Origin: Granulicatella adiacens ATCC 49175
Lineage (GTDB): Bacteria > Bacillota > Bacilli > Lactobacillales > Aerococcaceae
NCBI RefSeq assembly: GCF_025150565.1
Contig: NZ_CP102283.1
Location: 868,001-932,000 of the forward strand
Direction: 5' to 3'
Length of the DNA: 64,000 bases
A program made the position numbers and the translations under genes. The notes under the pieces are model-generated. The model was not told the DNA's origin, ran no database searches, and worked only from the letters and a program-made list of their open reading frames with translations. Positions 53,136 to 62,807 of the stretch are shown in pieces (the stretch's first letter is position 1; the number at the start of each line of letters is the position of its first letter).

Positions 53136-53152
53136 TAAAAGAGAGCTTTTGT
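53127..53152 (+). terminator. Terminator overlapping the iscS stop
   Basis: A 7-bp stem (GCTCTCT 53127-53133 with AGAGAGC 53140-53146) and TTTTGTTT tail. The left arm is inside the last codons. Confidence 0.7.
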
Positions 53153-53208
53153 TTAAAGGTAAAATATGGTAAACTAATTTTGTAGAAAAAGAAAGAGGAG
53201 AAACGTAT

Positions 53209-53556
53209 ATGGCATTTACACCAACTGCATCATTAAAAGGGTCAAACCAAGTATTTTCGGTTAGTCCAACATGTAAAGGATACACATTACGTGATAATGG
53301 CTTTACAGAAACAAAATCTGGAAATTTCCAACTAATTCGTAGTTTAGATAATACCATTGATGATCATCGTGGCTTAAAATTAAAAGTGATGGTTGACAAA
53401 GATAAAAAATCATTGAAAATTTCAACGGTTACTAAGAATGGTCTTCAAACAGTAGATTTGTATGGAAAATCAAATACAGCAATGGCTGTTGAAAAATTGG
53501 AATTCATTTTAGAAGGCTTAGTAGAACGTGGAGTTCTAGAAGTAACAACGAAATAA
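53209..53556 (+). CDS. DUF1831 family protein
   Basis: A 115-residue soluble protein that looks like DUF1831 (starts MAFTPTASLKGSNQVFSVSP, central LIRSLDNTIDDHRGLKLKV, end GVLEVTTK). The family occurs mainly in lactic acid bacteria, usually between cysteine desulfurase and mnmA, and its role is unknown; a part in sulfur transfer or tRNA thiolation is an inference from context. GAGGAG precedes the ATG. It lacks conserved cysteines other than one near residue 24, so it is unlikely to be a sulfur carrier by itself. Confidence 0.82.
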   Translation: MAFTPTASLKGSNQVFSVSPTCKGYTLRDNGFTETKSGNFQLIRSLDNTIDDHRGLKLKVMVDKDKKSLKISTVTKNGLQTVDLYGKSNTAMAVEKLEFILEGLVERGVLEVTTK

Positions 53557-53569
53557 GGATAAAGAAAGA

Positions 53570-53600
53570 GAGACAGTTCAATTTGAACTGTCTCATTTAT
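53570..53600 (+). terminator. Terminator after the DUF1831 gene
   Basis: An 11-bp stem (GAGACAGTTCA 53570-53580 with TGAACTGTCTC 53584-53594), followed by a weak ATTTAT tail. Confidence 0.7.
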
Positions 53601-53629
53601 CATGCACGGGCAGAGTACCCTATGGACTG

Positions 53630-53866
53630 TTATTCGACTTCTGGTAGCGGTTTGAATTGTGCTACGAAGCTCAAGGTATCGCCAAAATAAAGATTCTCGC
53701 TAGGAACTTCATATAGCTCCTGCATTCTCTTGCTTAAAGAATATGGAAGATTAGTTGAATCTTTTTCATACTTCGTAAGCGTATCTTTGTTTATTTTAAG
53801 ATATTTGGCGGCCTCTAACAGTGTTAAATTACGATTAACCCGTGCTGCTCGTAAAGAGATCATCAT
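53630..53866 (-). CDS. Small HTH transcriptional regulator (XRE type)
   Basis: A 78-residue protein with one Cro/CI-type helix-turn-helix: LRAARVNRNLTLLEAAKYLKINKDTLTKYEKD, followed by a short helical tail ending FVAQFKPLPEVE. Such lone regulators are common in prophage remnants and in small stress circuits; no phage gene is nearby. It is on the strand opposite to the surrounding iscS-mnmA genes and has a perfect consensus promoter. The start at 53866 is chosen for the GGGGG/AAGGTG region upstream; an adjacent ATG at 53863 is equally possible. Confidence 0.85.
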   Translation of the reverse strand: MMISLRAARVNRNLTLLEAAKYLKINKDTLTKYEKDSTNLPYSLSKRMQELYEVPSENLYFGDTLSFVAQFKPLPEVE

Positions 53867-53894
53867 ACACCTTCGCCCCCTTTTTCTCAATATA

Positions 53895-53923
53895 ATTATA
53901 GTGAAAATGAAATCGTTTGTCAA
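53895..53923 (-). promoter_or_regulatory. Consensus promoter of the HTH gene
   Basis: On the reverse strand perfect TTGACA (53918-53923), 17-base spacer, perfect TATAAT (53895-53900), 29 bases before the start codon. Confidence 0.9.
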
Positions 53924-53984
53924 AAGCACAACTGGGCAAAAATCCCAGTACTATCGCATTTTCAATGATTTTCAAGCAATTTTT

Positions 53985-55208
<1,224 letters not shown>

Positions 55209-55232
55209 AATTTTAAAGAAAGGAGATAGCCA

Positions 55233-57635
55233 ATGAGCGAGGCTAATTATATTGTTGGAGAAGTACTGACAACATTTTTTGAGAATGCACAAAATTTTTA
55301 CAAAGTTTTGTTAGTCCGTGTGATTGAGTCAAACTGCGTGTCAGTAGATGACGAGATTGTTGTTACAGGTATTTTCGGCCAAATTCATTCGGATATCTCC
55401 TATCGTTTTAATGGAAAAATTGTCTCTCATCCAAAATATGGGGAACAATTCCAAGCAGATAACTATCAACAAACACAACCTACTGGAAAAAGAGGTCTCA
55501 TTCAATATTTTTCAAGCGCTCATTTTCCAGGAATTGGGGAGAAAACTGCCGAGAAAATCGTCGAAAAATTAGGAGAAGATGCCCTCGAACGCATATTAAA
55601 TGACGGCAATGCTCTGGATGGAATTACAGGATTAACGAAAAAGAAAAAGGAAATGATTCGTGAAGTTATTACTCAAAATCAAGGCACAGAAAAACTGATG
55701 TTTGAGTTAACGAATTTAGGTTTTACTCCTTCTATCGCGCAAAAAATTATTGGAATGTTTAAAGATAAAGCTAAACAGATTTTAGACGAAGATCCTTATC
55801 TATTGTTACAAAAAATTGAAGGTCTTGGATTTAGGCGGATGGATAGTATTGCTCAATCAATGGGAATTGATCCTGATGATGCATCAAGAATAAAAGGTGC
55901 CTTATTTATTGTTACTAGAGACTTTTGCTACCAGACTGGCGATACTTATATTTCGAGTGAAGTCTTAATTACTCAAGCACAGCGTTTGTTAGAATCCTGT
56001 CAGAATTATTTAATTGATCCTGAAAAATTGGTAGATGCTTTGAATGATTTAATTCGAGAAGGCGTTGTTTATTCAGATGAAAGTAGAATTGCTATCGCTT
56101 CTCTTTATTTTGCAGAGCTTGGAATACGAAATGCAATTTCTAGAAGAGTGACTAATGAAAAAGACTCTCTTTCTAAAGAATCCATTAGTAAAGCGATTCA
56201 AAGGACTCAAGAAAAATTTGACATCATTTATGATGAATTCCAAAAAGAAGCCATTCATCAAATTATGAATGAACCGATATTTGTATTAACAGGTGGACCT
56301 GGTACGGGAAAAACAACGATTATAAATGCTGTGATTGATGTCTATTGCCAATTGAATGAAATTCAAGATGTAGAAGATGCTCTAGTTTTAGCAGCTCCGA
56401 CAGGGCGTGCGGCTAAAAGAATGAATGAACTCACGGGATTTCCTTCATCAACAATCCATCGTTTGTTGGGAATTGCTATTGATAGTCCCGAAGAAAGTTT
56501 TGAAGATAAAGAGATTAATGGTGAGTTTTTAATCATTGATGAAATGTCAATGGTGGATACGTGGTTAATGAATCGTGTATTAAAGGCTTCTCCGGATCGT
56601 TTGAAGATATTGTTAGTCGGTGATAGTAACCAATTGCCTTCGGTTGGACCTGGTCAAGTCCTTACAGATTTACTTGAAACAAAATCAATTCCTTCAATGG
56701 AGTTGAAACGAATCCATCGTCAGACAAATCAATCTTCTATTGTAGAATTAGCTCACTGTATTAAAGATGGGTTTTTACCGAATAATTTCGCTCAAAAACA
56801 GCTAGATAGAAGTTTTCTACCATGTACTCCGGAGCGCCTAGTGTCGATTATCGAACAAGTAGTGGTCGCAGCTTTGAAAAAAGGCTACACGAAAAAAGAT
56901 ATTCAAGTATTAGCTCCTATGTACAAGGGAGACTCTGGAATAAACGCCATTAATCAAATGATGCAAGAAATATTAAATCCGAAAATTGGAAATAGTGTTC
57001 GTGAGGTGGAATCGTTTGATAGAGTGTTTCGTGTTGGAGACAAGGTTCTCCAATTAGTGAATCTTCCGGAGGAAAATGTTTATAACGGAGATATTGGGGA
57101 GATTACGGCAATTCAATTTGCAAAAGAAAATGAAGATCAAGTAGACAAGATTTATGTTCTATTTGACCAAACTGAGGTGGAGTACACTAGAACGGATTGG
57201 CAACAATTAACTTTAGCCTACTGCTGTTCCATTCATAAGGCGCAAGGCTCCGAATTTAAAATGGTGATTCTACCAATGGTTAATCAATATTCTAGAATGC
57301 TACAAAGAAATCTTCTGTATACAGCAGTTACTAGAGGTCAACAGTACTTAATTTTATGTGGAGAGGCTGGAGCCTTTCAAAAAAGCGCGACCACCATTTC
57401 CCCTAAAAGAGCAACTTTTTTACAAGAATTCCTTAGAGATTTGAGTACAAATGCTTTTGACGAATTTGTAGAAAAAATTGTAGAAGATAGCAGTGATACT
57501 CATTCATTTAATGTAGAGGAGTCCCATTCAAAAGAAAACGTCGTGTTAAATATGAGAATAATCGATGAGGACTTGATTTCACCGATGATTGGAATGGAGG
57601 ATCTTTCTCCATATGACTTTATGAAAAGAAGTTAG
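55233..57635 (+). CDS. recD2: ATP-dependent RecD-like DNA helicase RecD2
   Basis: RecD2 is a 5'-3' SF1B helicase of bacteria that lack RecBC-type RecD partnership. The 800-residue protein has an N-terminal OB-like domain, helix-hairpin-helix repeats (about 80-190, FPGIGEKTAEKIVEKLG), Walker A GGPGTGKTTI near 355, motif Ia AAPTGRAAKRM, Walker B LIIDEMSMVD near 430 and motifs V/VI CCSIHKAQGSEFKMVI with YTAVTRGQQYL near 690. AAAGGAG precedes the ATG. mnmA-recD2 order is conserved in Bacillus. Confidence 0.95.
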   Translation: MSEANYIVGEVLTTFFENAQNFYKVLLVRVIESNCVSVDDEIVVTGIFGQIHSDISYRFNGKIVSHPKYGEQFQADNYQQTQPTGKRGLIQYFSSAHFPGIGEKTAEKIVEKLGEDALERILNDGNALDGITGLTKKKKEMIREVITQNQGTEKLMFELTNLGFTPSIAQKIIGMFKDKAKQILDEDPYLLLQKIEGLGFRRMDSIAQSMGIDPDDASRIKGALFIVTRDFCYQTGDTYISSEVLITQAQRLLESCQNYLIDPEKLVDALNDLIREGVVYSDESRIAIASLYFAELGIRNAISRRVTNEKDSLSKESISKAIQRTQEKFDIIYDEFQKEAIHQIMNEPIFVLTGGPGTGKTTIINAVIDVYCQLNEIQDVEDALVLAAPTGRAAKRMNELTGFPSSTIHRLLGIAIDSPEESFEDKEINGEFLIIDEMSMVDTWLMNRVLKASPDRLKILLVGDSNQLPSVGPGQVLTDLLETKSIPSMELKRIHRQTNQSSIVELAHCIKDGFLPNNFAQKQLDRSFLPCTPERLVSIIEQVVVAALKKGYTKKDIQVLAPMYKGDSGINAINQMMQEILNPKIGNSVREVESFDRVFRVGDKVLQLVNLPEENVYNGDIGEITAIQFAKENEDQVDKIYVLFDQTEVEYTRTDWQQLTLAYCCSIHKAQGSEFKMVILPMVNQYSRMLQRNLLYTAVTRGQQYLILCGEAGAFQKSATTISPKRATFLQEFLRDLSTNAFDEFVEKIVEDSSDTHSFNVEESHSKENVVLNMRIIDEDLISPMIGMEDLSPYDFMKRS

Positions 57636-57659
57636 AATTTTTTCTGACTTCTTTTTTGT
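57626..57659 (+). terminator. Terminator overlapping the recD2 stop
   Basis: A 10-bp stem (AGAAGTTAGA 57627-57636 with TCTGACTTCT 57643-57652, one G-T pair) and a T-run. Confidence 0.8.
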
Positions 57660-57674
57660 TTTTCCAGGAATCAA

Positions 57675-57704
57675 TTGATATCTGTCCTTGATATAAGGTA
57701 AAAT
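57675..57704 (+). promoter_or_regulatory. Promoter of the pheB operon
   Basis: TTGATA (57675-57680), 18-base spacer, TAAAAT (57699-57704). Confidence 0.65.
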
Positions 57705-57736
57705 GAATACAAATGATTATGAAAGAAGGACAGCAA

Positions 57737-58177
57737 ATGAATAGACAAAAACATTTTTTAGTATCAGAAGATGCTGTGCCACCGGTTTTTTCTAAAGTTT
57801 TGCAAGCAAAGGAATTACTTGCTACTGGACAAGCAAAAGATGTAACCGAAGTAGTGAAAATGGTTGGCATCTCCAGAAGTGTGTACTACAAATATTATCG
57901 CAAAGTACAAGGTTTCTCCTCTGTGAATGCAGGAAGAAAAGCTTCTATCAATATTCATATGAAGAACATTAGAGGAACGTTAACGAAAACGCTAGATGTA
58001 TTTGCGAGTCGTAACATGAATATTTTAACGATATTCCAAGGATTAGCCATTCATAGTGTAGCGGTTGTTCAAATTATGATTGATATTTCTGAAGCAACTG
58101 TTAGTGTAGAAGAAGTATTGAAGGAAATCAGCTCATTAGAAAATATTATTTCCGTTGAGCTCCAAAGTATTGAATAA
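57737..58177 (+). CDS. pheB: ACT-domain protein PheB
   Basis: A 146-residue protein of the UPF0735/PheB family: MNRQKHFLVSEDAVPPVFSKVLQAKELL, a short HTH-like segment (VTEVVKMVGISRSVYYKY near 35-52) and a C-terminal ACT domain (RGTLTKTLDVFASRNMNILTI). ACT domains bind amino acids; in Bacillus the gene lies next to pheA and was linked to phenylalanine control. No pheA is adjacent here, so the ligand is unknown. ATG 57737 is chosen over upstream in-frame ATGs because GAAGGA precedes it and family length fits. Stop and next start overlap (TAATG). Confidence 0.85.
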   Translation: MNRQKHFLVSEDAVPPVFSKVLQAKELLATGQAKDVTEVVKMVGISRSVYYKYYRKVQGFSSVNAGRKASINIHMKNIRGTLTKTLDVFASRNMNILTIFQGLAIHSVAVVQIMIDISEATVSVEEVLKEISSLENIISVELQSIE

Positions 58178-58908
58178 TGACAATGAAATTTTTGGATTAT
58201 TTAAATCATAATCAGATTAAGGTTCTTATTTTTGATAAGGATGGTACGCTTACAGATACTTCCGCTTTATGGTTGGAGCCTACTTTACAAGTTATCGAAG
58301 CTTTATTAGCGAGAAATGGAATGCGTTTAGATAAAGAGGAAAATCGGACTTTATATGGAAAGTTAGGAATTACCAGCTCTGAAATAATTGAAAATAGTGT
58401 TATTGCATCAGGAAGCGTTCGAGACATGCTGGAAGTGATTGCTCAATTTGGAGAGTTTGATATTGAGGAGAATTATCAGTTTACGGTTCAATTTTTTTAT
58501 CAATATATTACTTCCAATCCAGATAAAATTATCGCTCTTGGGAATGTTAAAAAGACTCTTCAACGATTCAAAGAGTTGGGTTTTATGTTAGCTTTAGTAA
58601 CAAATGATTCGAAATTACCAACTAAAGCCGTATTAGAAGTATTGAAGGTAGAATCTTTATTTGATTTTATCGGAACGACTGATGAATTTCCTTCTAAACC
58701 TGCTATAGATTCATTAAAGAGCATTTCAGAGAACTATCATGTCGCTTTCAATGAAATGATCTATATTGGTGATTCTGCTATTGACGAAGAGTTTGCAAGT
58801 CATACTGCAGGCTTTGTAGCTGTTGTGAATAACGAAGACAATGAGAATTGTTTTAAAACCGCATTCGTTAAAGTAAATTCCATCGAGGAGTTAATAAAGG
58901 AGAATTAA
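58177..58908 (+). CDS. HAD-family phosphatase (phosphoglycolate-phosphatase-like)
   Basis: A 243-residue HAD hydrolase of subfamily I: motif I FDKDGTLTDTSALW near 20-33, a helical cap, motif II ALVTNDS near 136, motif III with Lys in FPSKPAIDSL and motif IV YIGDSAIDEEFA near 198. It resembles Gph/PpaX phosphatases, but the substrate is not visible. It overlaps pheB by one base and the MATE gene by one base, forming one operon. Confidence 0.88.
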   Translation: MTMKFLDYLNHNQIKVLIFDKDGTLTDTSALWLEPTLQVIEALLARNGMRLDKEENRTLYGKLGITSSEIIENSVIASGSVRDMLEVIAQFGEFDIEENYQFTVQFFYQYITSNPDKIIALGNVKKTLQRFKELGFMLALVTNDSKLPTKAVLEVLKVESLFDFIGTTDEFPSKPAIDSLKSISENYHVAFNEMIYIGDSAIDEEFASHTAGFVAVVNNEDNENCFKTAFVKVNSIEELIKEN

Positions 58909-60284
58909 TGGAACTTACTACTCAAAAAAATCATAAAATAAAACATTTACTAAAAATATTGATTCCTGTCTTAATTTATCAGTTAGCGAATTATTCAGCT
59001 CAATTTATCGATACAGTAATGACAGGACGTTACAATGAAGTTCATTTAGCTGGGGTTTCGATTGGAGGAAGCCTATACTCACCGTTCTTTACAATGTTGA
59101 CAGGGATAGTCTCTGGGTTAGTTCCAATCGTTGGCCAATATTTAGGTCAAAAGAAAAAAGAGAAAATTATAGAAGTCATGCGTCAATATTTACTGATTGG
59201 AATTTTTCTTGCTTTTCTATTATTTCTTTTTGGCTGGATATTTTTGAAGCCCACTTTAGGGATTATGAATTTAGAGATTTCGGTGGAAAAGATTGCGTTT
59301 GAGTACTTATCCTGGTTATCTCTTGGGTTAGTACCTTTACTATTATTTAGCGTAATGCGATCATTTGTAGATGCCCTAGGATTAACCAAACTTTCAATGC
59401 TATTAATGGTTTTAGTGGTCCCGTTGAACGTATTTTTTAACTATTCTCTGATTTACGGTCAATTTGGTTTTCCTGAAATGGGAGGGCCAGGAGCGGGGCT
59501 GGGAACGGCTTTAGCTTATTGGGGCTTATTATTCATTGCTTATTTTGTTTTTAAATGGCACTCAGAATTAAAAAAATATCCCATTTTTAAGTGGGAAGGA
59601 ATCCGGTTCTCTTTATGGAAGGAACCTTTTAAAATTGGATTTCCCATTGGATTATCGATTTTTGCAGAAGTTGCAATTTTTTGTTTTGTAGGATTATTAA
59701 TGGCAGGGTTTGGAACAACGGTTATTGCAGCTCACCAAGCCGCTATGAACTTTGCTACATTGATTTATGCTTTTCCTATTAGTATTTCTACCGCTTTAAC
59801 GATTATTGTATCCTTTGAAGTTGGGCAGAAAAATATTTTATCAGCGGTTCAATATAGTAAGATAGGGATTTTGACCTCCTTTATCATTGCAGTTGTGACG
59901 CTTATATGTTTAGCGTTAAATTTGAATACCATAGCAAGTTTCTATGGAAGTGAAGAGGAGTTTATTAAAATTACTATTCAATTTTTAGCATATAGTTTAC
60001 TTTTTCAACTATTTGATGCTATTGCTGCTCCTATACAAGGAATTTTAAGAGGATTTAAGGATGTTCAAATGCCGTTTATCTTGTGTTTAATTGGATATTG
60101 GCTCATTGGGCTACCCATTGGTTTCCTTTTACATTATGGTTTTAATTTCGGTCCATTTTCATATTGGATAGGATTAATTTTGGGCTTAATGTCCAATTGC
60201 ACGTTTTTAGTCTTTCGTCTAAAACGAGCTGTTATTAAAAATAAAATTAATAGAGGTGGAAATGATGTATCAAACACAAAATGA
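58908..60284 (+). CDS. MATE family multidrug/cation antiporter
   Basis: A 458-residue membrane protein with twelve hydrophobic segments in two similar halves. It starts HKIKHLLKILIPVLIYQLANYSAQFIDTVMTGRY and has GVSIGGSLYSP, AAHQAAMNFATLIYAFPISISTA in the second half and QGILRGFKDVQMPF near 375, typical of DinF/NorM-type MATE exporters, which use Na+ or H+ gradients. AAAGGAG precedes the start. The substrate cannot be inferred. Confidence 0.92.
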   Translation: MELTTQKNHKIKHLLKILIPVLIYQLANYSAQFIDTVMTGRYNEVHLAGVSIGGSLYSPFFTMLTGIVSGLVPIVGQYLGQKKKEKIIEVMRQYLLIGIFLAFLLFLFGWIFLKPTLGIMNLEISVEKIAFEYLSWLSLGLVPLLLFSVMRSFVDALGLTKLSMLLMVLVVPLNVFFNYSLIYGQFGFPEMGGPGAGLGTALAYWGLLFIAYFVFKWHSELKKYPIFKWEGIRFSLWKEPFKIGFPIGLSIFAEVAIFCFVGLLMAGFGTTVIAAHQAAMNFATLIYAFPISISTALTIIVSFEVGQKNILSAVQYSKIGILTSFIIAVVTLICLALNLNTIASFYGSEEEFIKITIQFLAYSLLFQLFDAIAAPIQGILRGFKDVQMPFILCLIGYWLIGLPIGFLLHYGFNFGPFSYWIGLILGLMSNCTFLVFRLKRAVIKNKINRGGNDVSNTK

Positions 60285-61269
60285 TGATTTTAATATTGAG
60301 GAAACTTCTCCTTCAAAAGAGAATGTAAAATCTGAATACAAGAAAGATATTTTATCAATTGCAAGAAGACTATTAATCTATTTTATAATCTTTTTCTTCT
60401 TTAGCCTTTTAGGAAGATCTGTATTAAGACATATGCAATTAGATTCAAAATATCATTATTTACTGATGGATACTAGCTTTGTTTATACCATTACAGCTGT
60501 ATTTTTGTACATTGGTGCGTTTGTTGGCCTTATTGCTTGGGTCGTTAAAACTAAATTCCCATTTAAACGGATTTTTGAACATGTTGCTCCTAAGAAAATG
60601 AACGTAGGAACTTTCTTCTTAATCTCTGGTTCCATTTTTGGGATTCGTTTCGTTTCTAAGTTGATTCTAATGGGAATCGATAAATTATTTACACAAATGG
60701 GGATTCCTGCTACGCTTTTAGGAGATGCTTCTCCAGAAATTACGAGTAGTATTGTATTTGTACTTTATTTAGGCGTTGTTGCTCCATTTATTGAAGAAGT
60801 TATTTTTAGAGGTTTTATTGGATACCGAATGGAACGCTATGGGAAAATATTTGCGATTGGTTTTTCTGCAATGATTTTCTCTTTATTCCATGCAAATTTA
60901 TCACAAGAAATTTTTACATTCTTCTTGGGAATTCTGTTAGCCTATATTGCATTTGAGTATGGATTCCAATGGGCTGTAGCGTTTCATATGATTAATAACT
61001 TTATTTTTGCAATTATTGTGGATGTTTACCTTTCTCCTGCCATTGTGATAGACAAACATCCACTCCATTCGATTTTAGAACTTCTAGGATTTGTTCTATT
61101 AATTTATATTTTATTTGCAAAATTACCAGAGATTAAAGCTTACATTAGTGAGAATCATGCCTTTAAAGGAATTGGGTTCATCACTTTTACTAAATGGCAG
61201 ATTGTTTTATATATTCTAGTGATATTGTACTATTCAGTTGGAATTTACTTTATCCAACGTGGTTTCTAG
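60265..61269 (+). CDS. CPBP family intramembrane metalloprotease
   Basis: A 334-residue protein with a soluble, acidic N-terminus (about 1-35) and about eight membrane helices. The Abi/CPBP catalytic motifs are present: PFIEEVIFRGFIGYRMERYG (EExxxR) near 175-194 and FSLFHANLSQ with the second metal ligand near 213. Related proteins process membrane proteins, and some are bacteriocin immunity factors; no bacteriocin is seen here. ATG 60265 lies five bases after AGAGGTGG; it overlaps the MATE gene by 20 bases. Confidence 0.87.
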   Translation: MYQTQNDDFNIEETSPSKENVKSEYKKDILSIARRLLIYFIIFFFFSLLGRSVLRHMQLDSKYHYLLMDTSFVYTITAVFLYIGAFVGLIAWVVKTKFPFKRIFEHVAPKKMNVGTFFLISGSIFGIRFVSKLILMGIDKLFTQMGIPATLLGDASPEITSSIVFVLYLGVVAPFIEEVIFRGFIGYRMERYGKIFAIGFSAMIFSLFHANLSQEIFTFFLGILLAYIAFEYGFQWAVAFHMINNFIFAIIVDVYLSPAIVIDKHPLHSILELLGFVLLIYILFAKLPEIKAYISENHAFKGIGFITFTKWQIVLYILVILYYSVGIYFIQRGF

Positions 61270-61279
61270 GAGGTTTACA

Positions 61280-61513
61280 ATGAATACAATCTATTTAGAA
61301 GACACTGTATTTACTACTTTAAAGGAACACCCAGAAGTAAAGGATTTGTTAGTGGAAATCGGGTTTACTCCCTTAAATCAACCACAAATGGTACAAACAG
61401 TGGGGAGAATAACTAGTCTAAAAAAAGGGTCAAAGATCGCTAAAATTCCACTGACTACCATTGTAGAAACTCTTGAAGCGAATGGATATATCGTAAAAGA
61501 AAGCAGGGATTAG
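61280..61513 (+). CDS. DUF1858 domain protein
   Basis: A 77-residue protein of the DUF1858 type: IYLEDTVFTTLKEHPEVKDLLVEIGF near 4-29, then a basic hinge (SLKKGSKIAKIPLTTIVETLEANGY). ATG 61280 is chosen since AGGAGG lies eight bases upstream. Its stop touches the start of the DUF438 gene. The pair DUF1858-DUF438 is frequent and they may form one functional unit; the reaction or ligand is unknown. No cysteine is present, so it is not a metal-thiol protein. Confidence 0.8.
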   Translation: MNTIYLEDTVFTTLKEHPEVKDLLVEIGFTPLNQPQMVQTVGRITSLKKGSKIAKIPLTTIVETLEANGYIVKESRD

Positions 61514-62731
61514 ATGGCTAAAGAAGATTACACTATGGAAGAACGTCAAGAAATTCTAAAAAATCTAATGCTCAGACTTCACGCGGGTGAGGATAAAGAA
61601 GTTATTCAAGAAGAGTTCAATGAAGTGTTTGACGAGATTTCTCCATACGAGATTCAATTGATGGAAAGAAACTTAATGAGTGAAGGTATTACTTTTGCTG
61701 AAATCATGAGTTTATGTAATGTTCACGCCAATTTGATGGGTTCTAAAGTGAATACACAAACATCAGTAGCTGATTTTGAACAACCAGGACATCCAGTTCA
61801 TGTGATGAAAATGGAGAATTTGGCTATTAGAGGGGCTTTAGATAGAGTGGAGCGCCTCTTAGTCAATTATCTCGAAACAAAGGATTCTACAATTGAAAAA
61901 GGATTAAGAAGACAAATTTCTTTGCTGGATCAGTTTGAAAATCATTATCAACGTAAAGAGTATGCGATGTTTCCGATAATGGAAAAAAAGGGAATTACAG
62001 CTCCTCCAAAAGTGATGTGGGGAGTTCACGACCAAATAAGAGATTTGTACCGTGATTTCAAAAAAGCTTTGAACGATGGTAAAGAATCCACTTTGGAAGA
62101 ATTTCAAATAGCCCGTGACGAAATGTTAGAGATGATTCAAAAAGAAGAAAATATCTTAATCCCCATGGTAGAGCAAGTATTTCATGTAGACGATTGGGAG
62201 ACAATAGCATCTCAGTCGCCTGATTATGGATACTGTATCGTAAAACCAGAAAAAGAATGGGCTGTTAAAAAATCTTTTTCTCCAGTAAAAGAAGAAACAC
62301 AAGTTGAATCAGAGGGAGATATTCCTTTATCTACCGGTTCGCTTTCGTTAAAAGAATTGAATTTAATTTTAAATTTATTACCGATGGAATTATCTTTTGT
62401 AGACGCTCAAAATATAGTTAAGTACTACAACGAAGGAAATGGCGAAGAAAAAATCTTTAAGAGAACCCCAAGTGCAATTGGAAGAGATGTTATTCTGTGC
62501 CACCCGCCTCGTGTCCATGAAACGGTCCAAACGATTTTTGAACAATTAAAATCAAAACAGAAAGAAAAAGAAGAAATGTGGTTTAAAACACAAGATAAAA
62601 TGGTTCATGTGACCTATCATGCTGTTTGGGATGAAGAAGGGAAGTATAGGGGATGTCTTGAATATGTTCAAGATATCAAACCGCTTGTTAAGCATTTCGA
62701 AGAAGCAGATATAAAGCGAACACTTTCGTAA
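61514..62731 (+). CDS. DUF438/hemerythrin/PAS-like domain protein
   Basis: A 405-residue soluble protein with three parts. Residues 1-75 are the DUF438 helical domain (NLMLRLHAGEDKEVIQEEFNEVF). Residues about 90-240 form a hemerythrin-like HHE four-helix domain with HPVH, NHYQRKEYAMFPIM, VHDQIRDL and EENILIPM, which can bind a diiron site. Residues about 280-400 resemble a PAS domain (ELSFVDAQNIVKYYNEG ... VTYHAVWDEEGKYRGCLEYVQDI). It may sense oxygen, NO or redox state; output is not evident. It starts immediately after the DUF1858 gene with a weak ribosome site. Confidence 0.85.
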   Translation: MAKEDYTMEERQEILKNLMLRLHAGEDKEVIQEEFNEVFDEISPYEIQLMERNLMSEGITFAEIMSLCNVHANLMGSKVNTQTSVADFEQPGHPVHVMKMENLAIRGALDRVERLLVNYLETKDSTIEKGLRRQISLLDQFENHYQRKEYAMFPIMEKKGITAPPKVMWGVHDQIRDLYRDFKKALNDGKESTLEEFQIARDEMLEMIQKEENILIPMVEQVFHVDDWETIASQSPDYGYCIVKPEKEWAVKKSFSPVKEETQVESEGDIPLSTGSLSLKELNLILNLLPMELSFVDAQNIVKYYNEGNGEEKIFKRTPSAIGRDVILCHPPRVHETVQTIFEQLKSKQKEKEEMWFKTQDKMVHVTYHAVWDEEGKYRGCLEYVQDIKPLVKHFEEADIKRTLS

Positions 62732-62807
62732 TTAAAATTGATGTGTTACAATCTTTCTGGAAATGAATTTATACCTAAACGTTATACTTTAAAGGAGTTA
62801 CAATTTT

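Noticed and set aside
60265-61269. Bacteriocin immunity role of the CPBP protease
   Set aside because: No bacteriocin precursor with a double-glycine leader or dedicated exporter lies nearby; the operon partners are general envelope genes.
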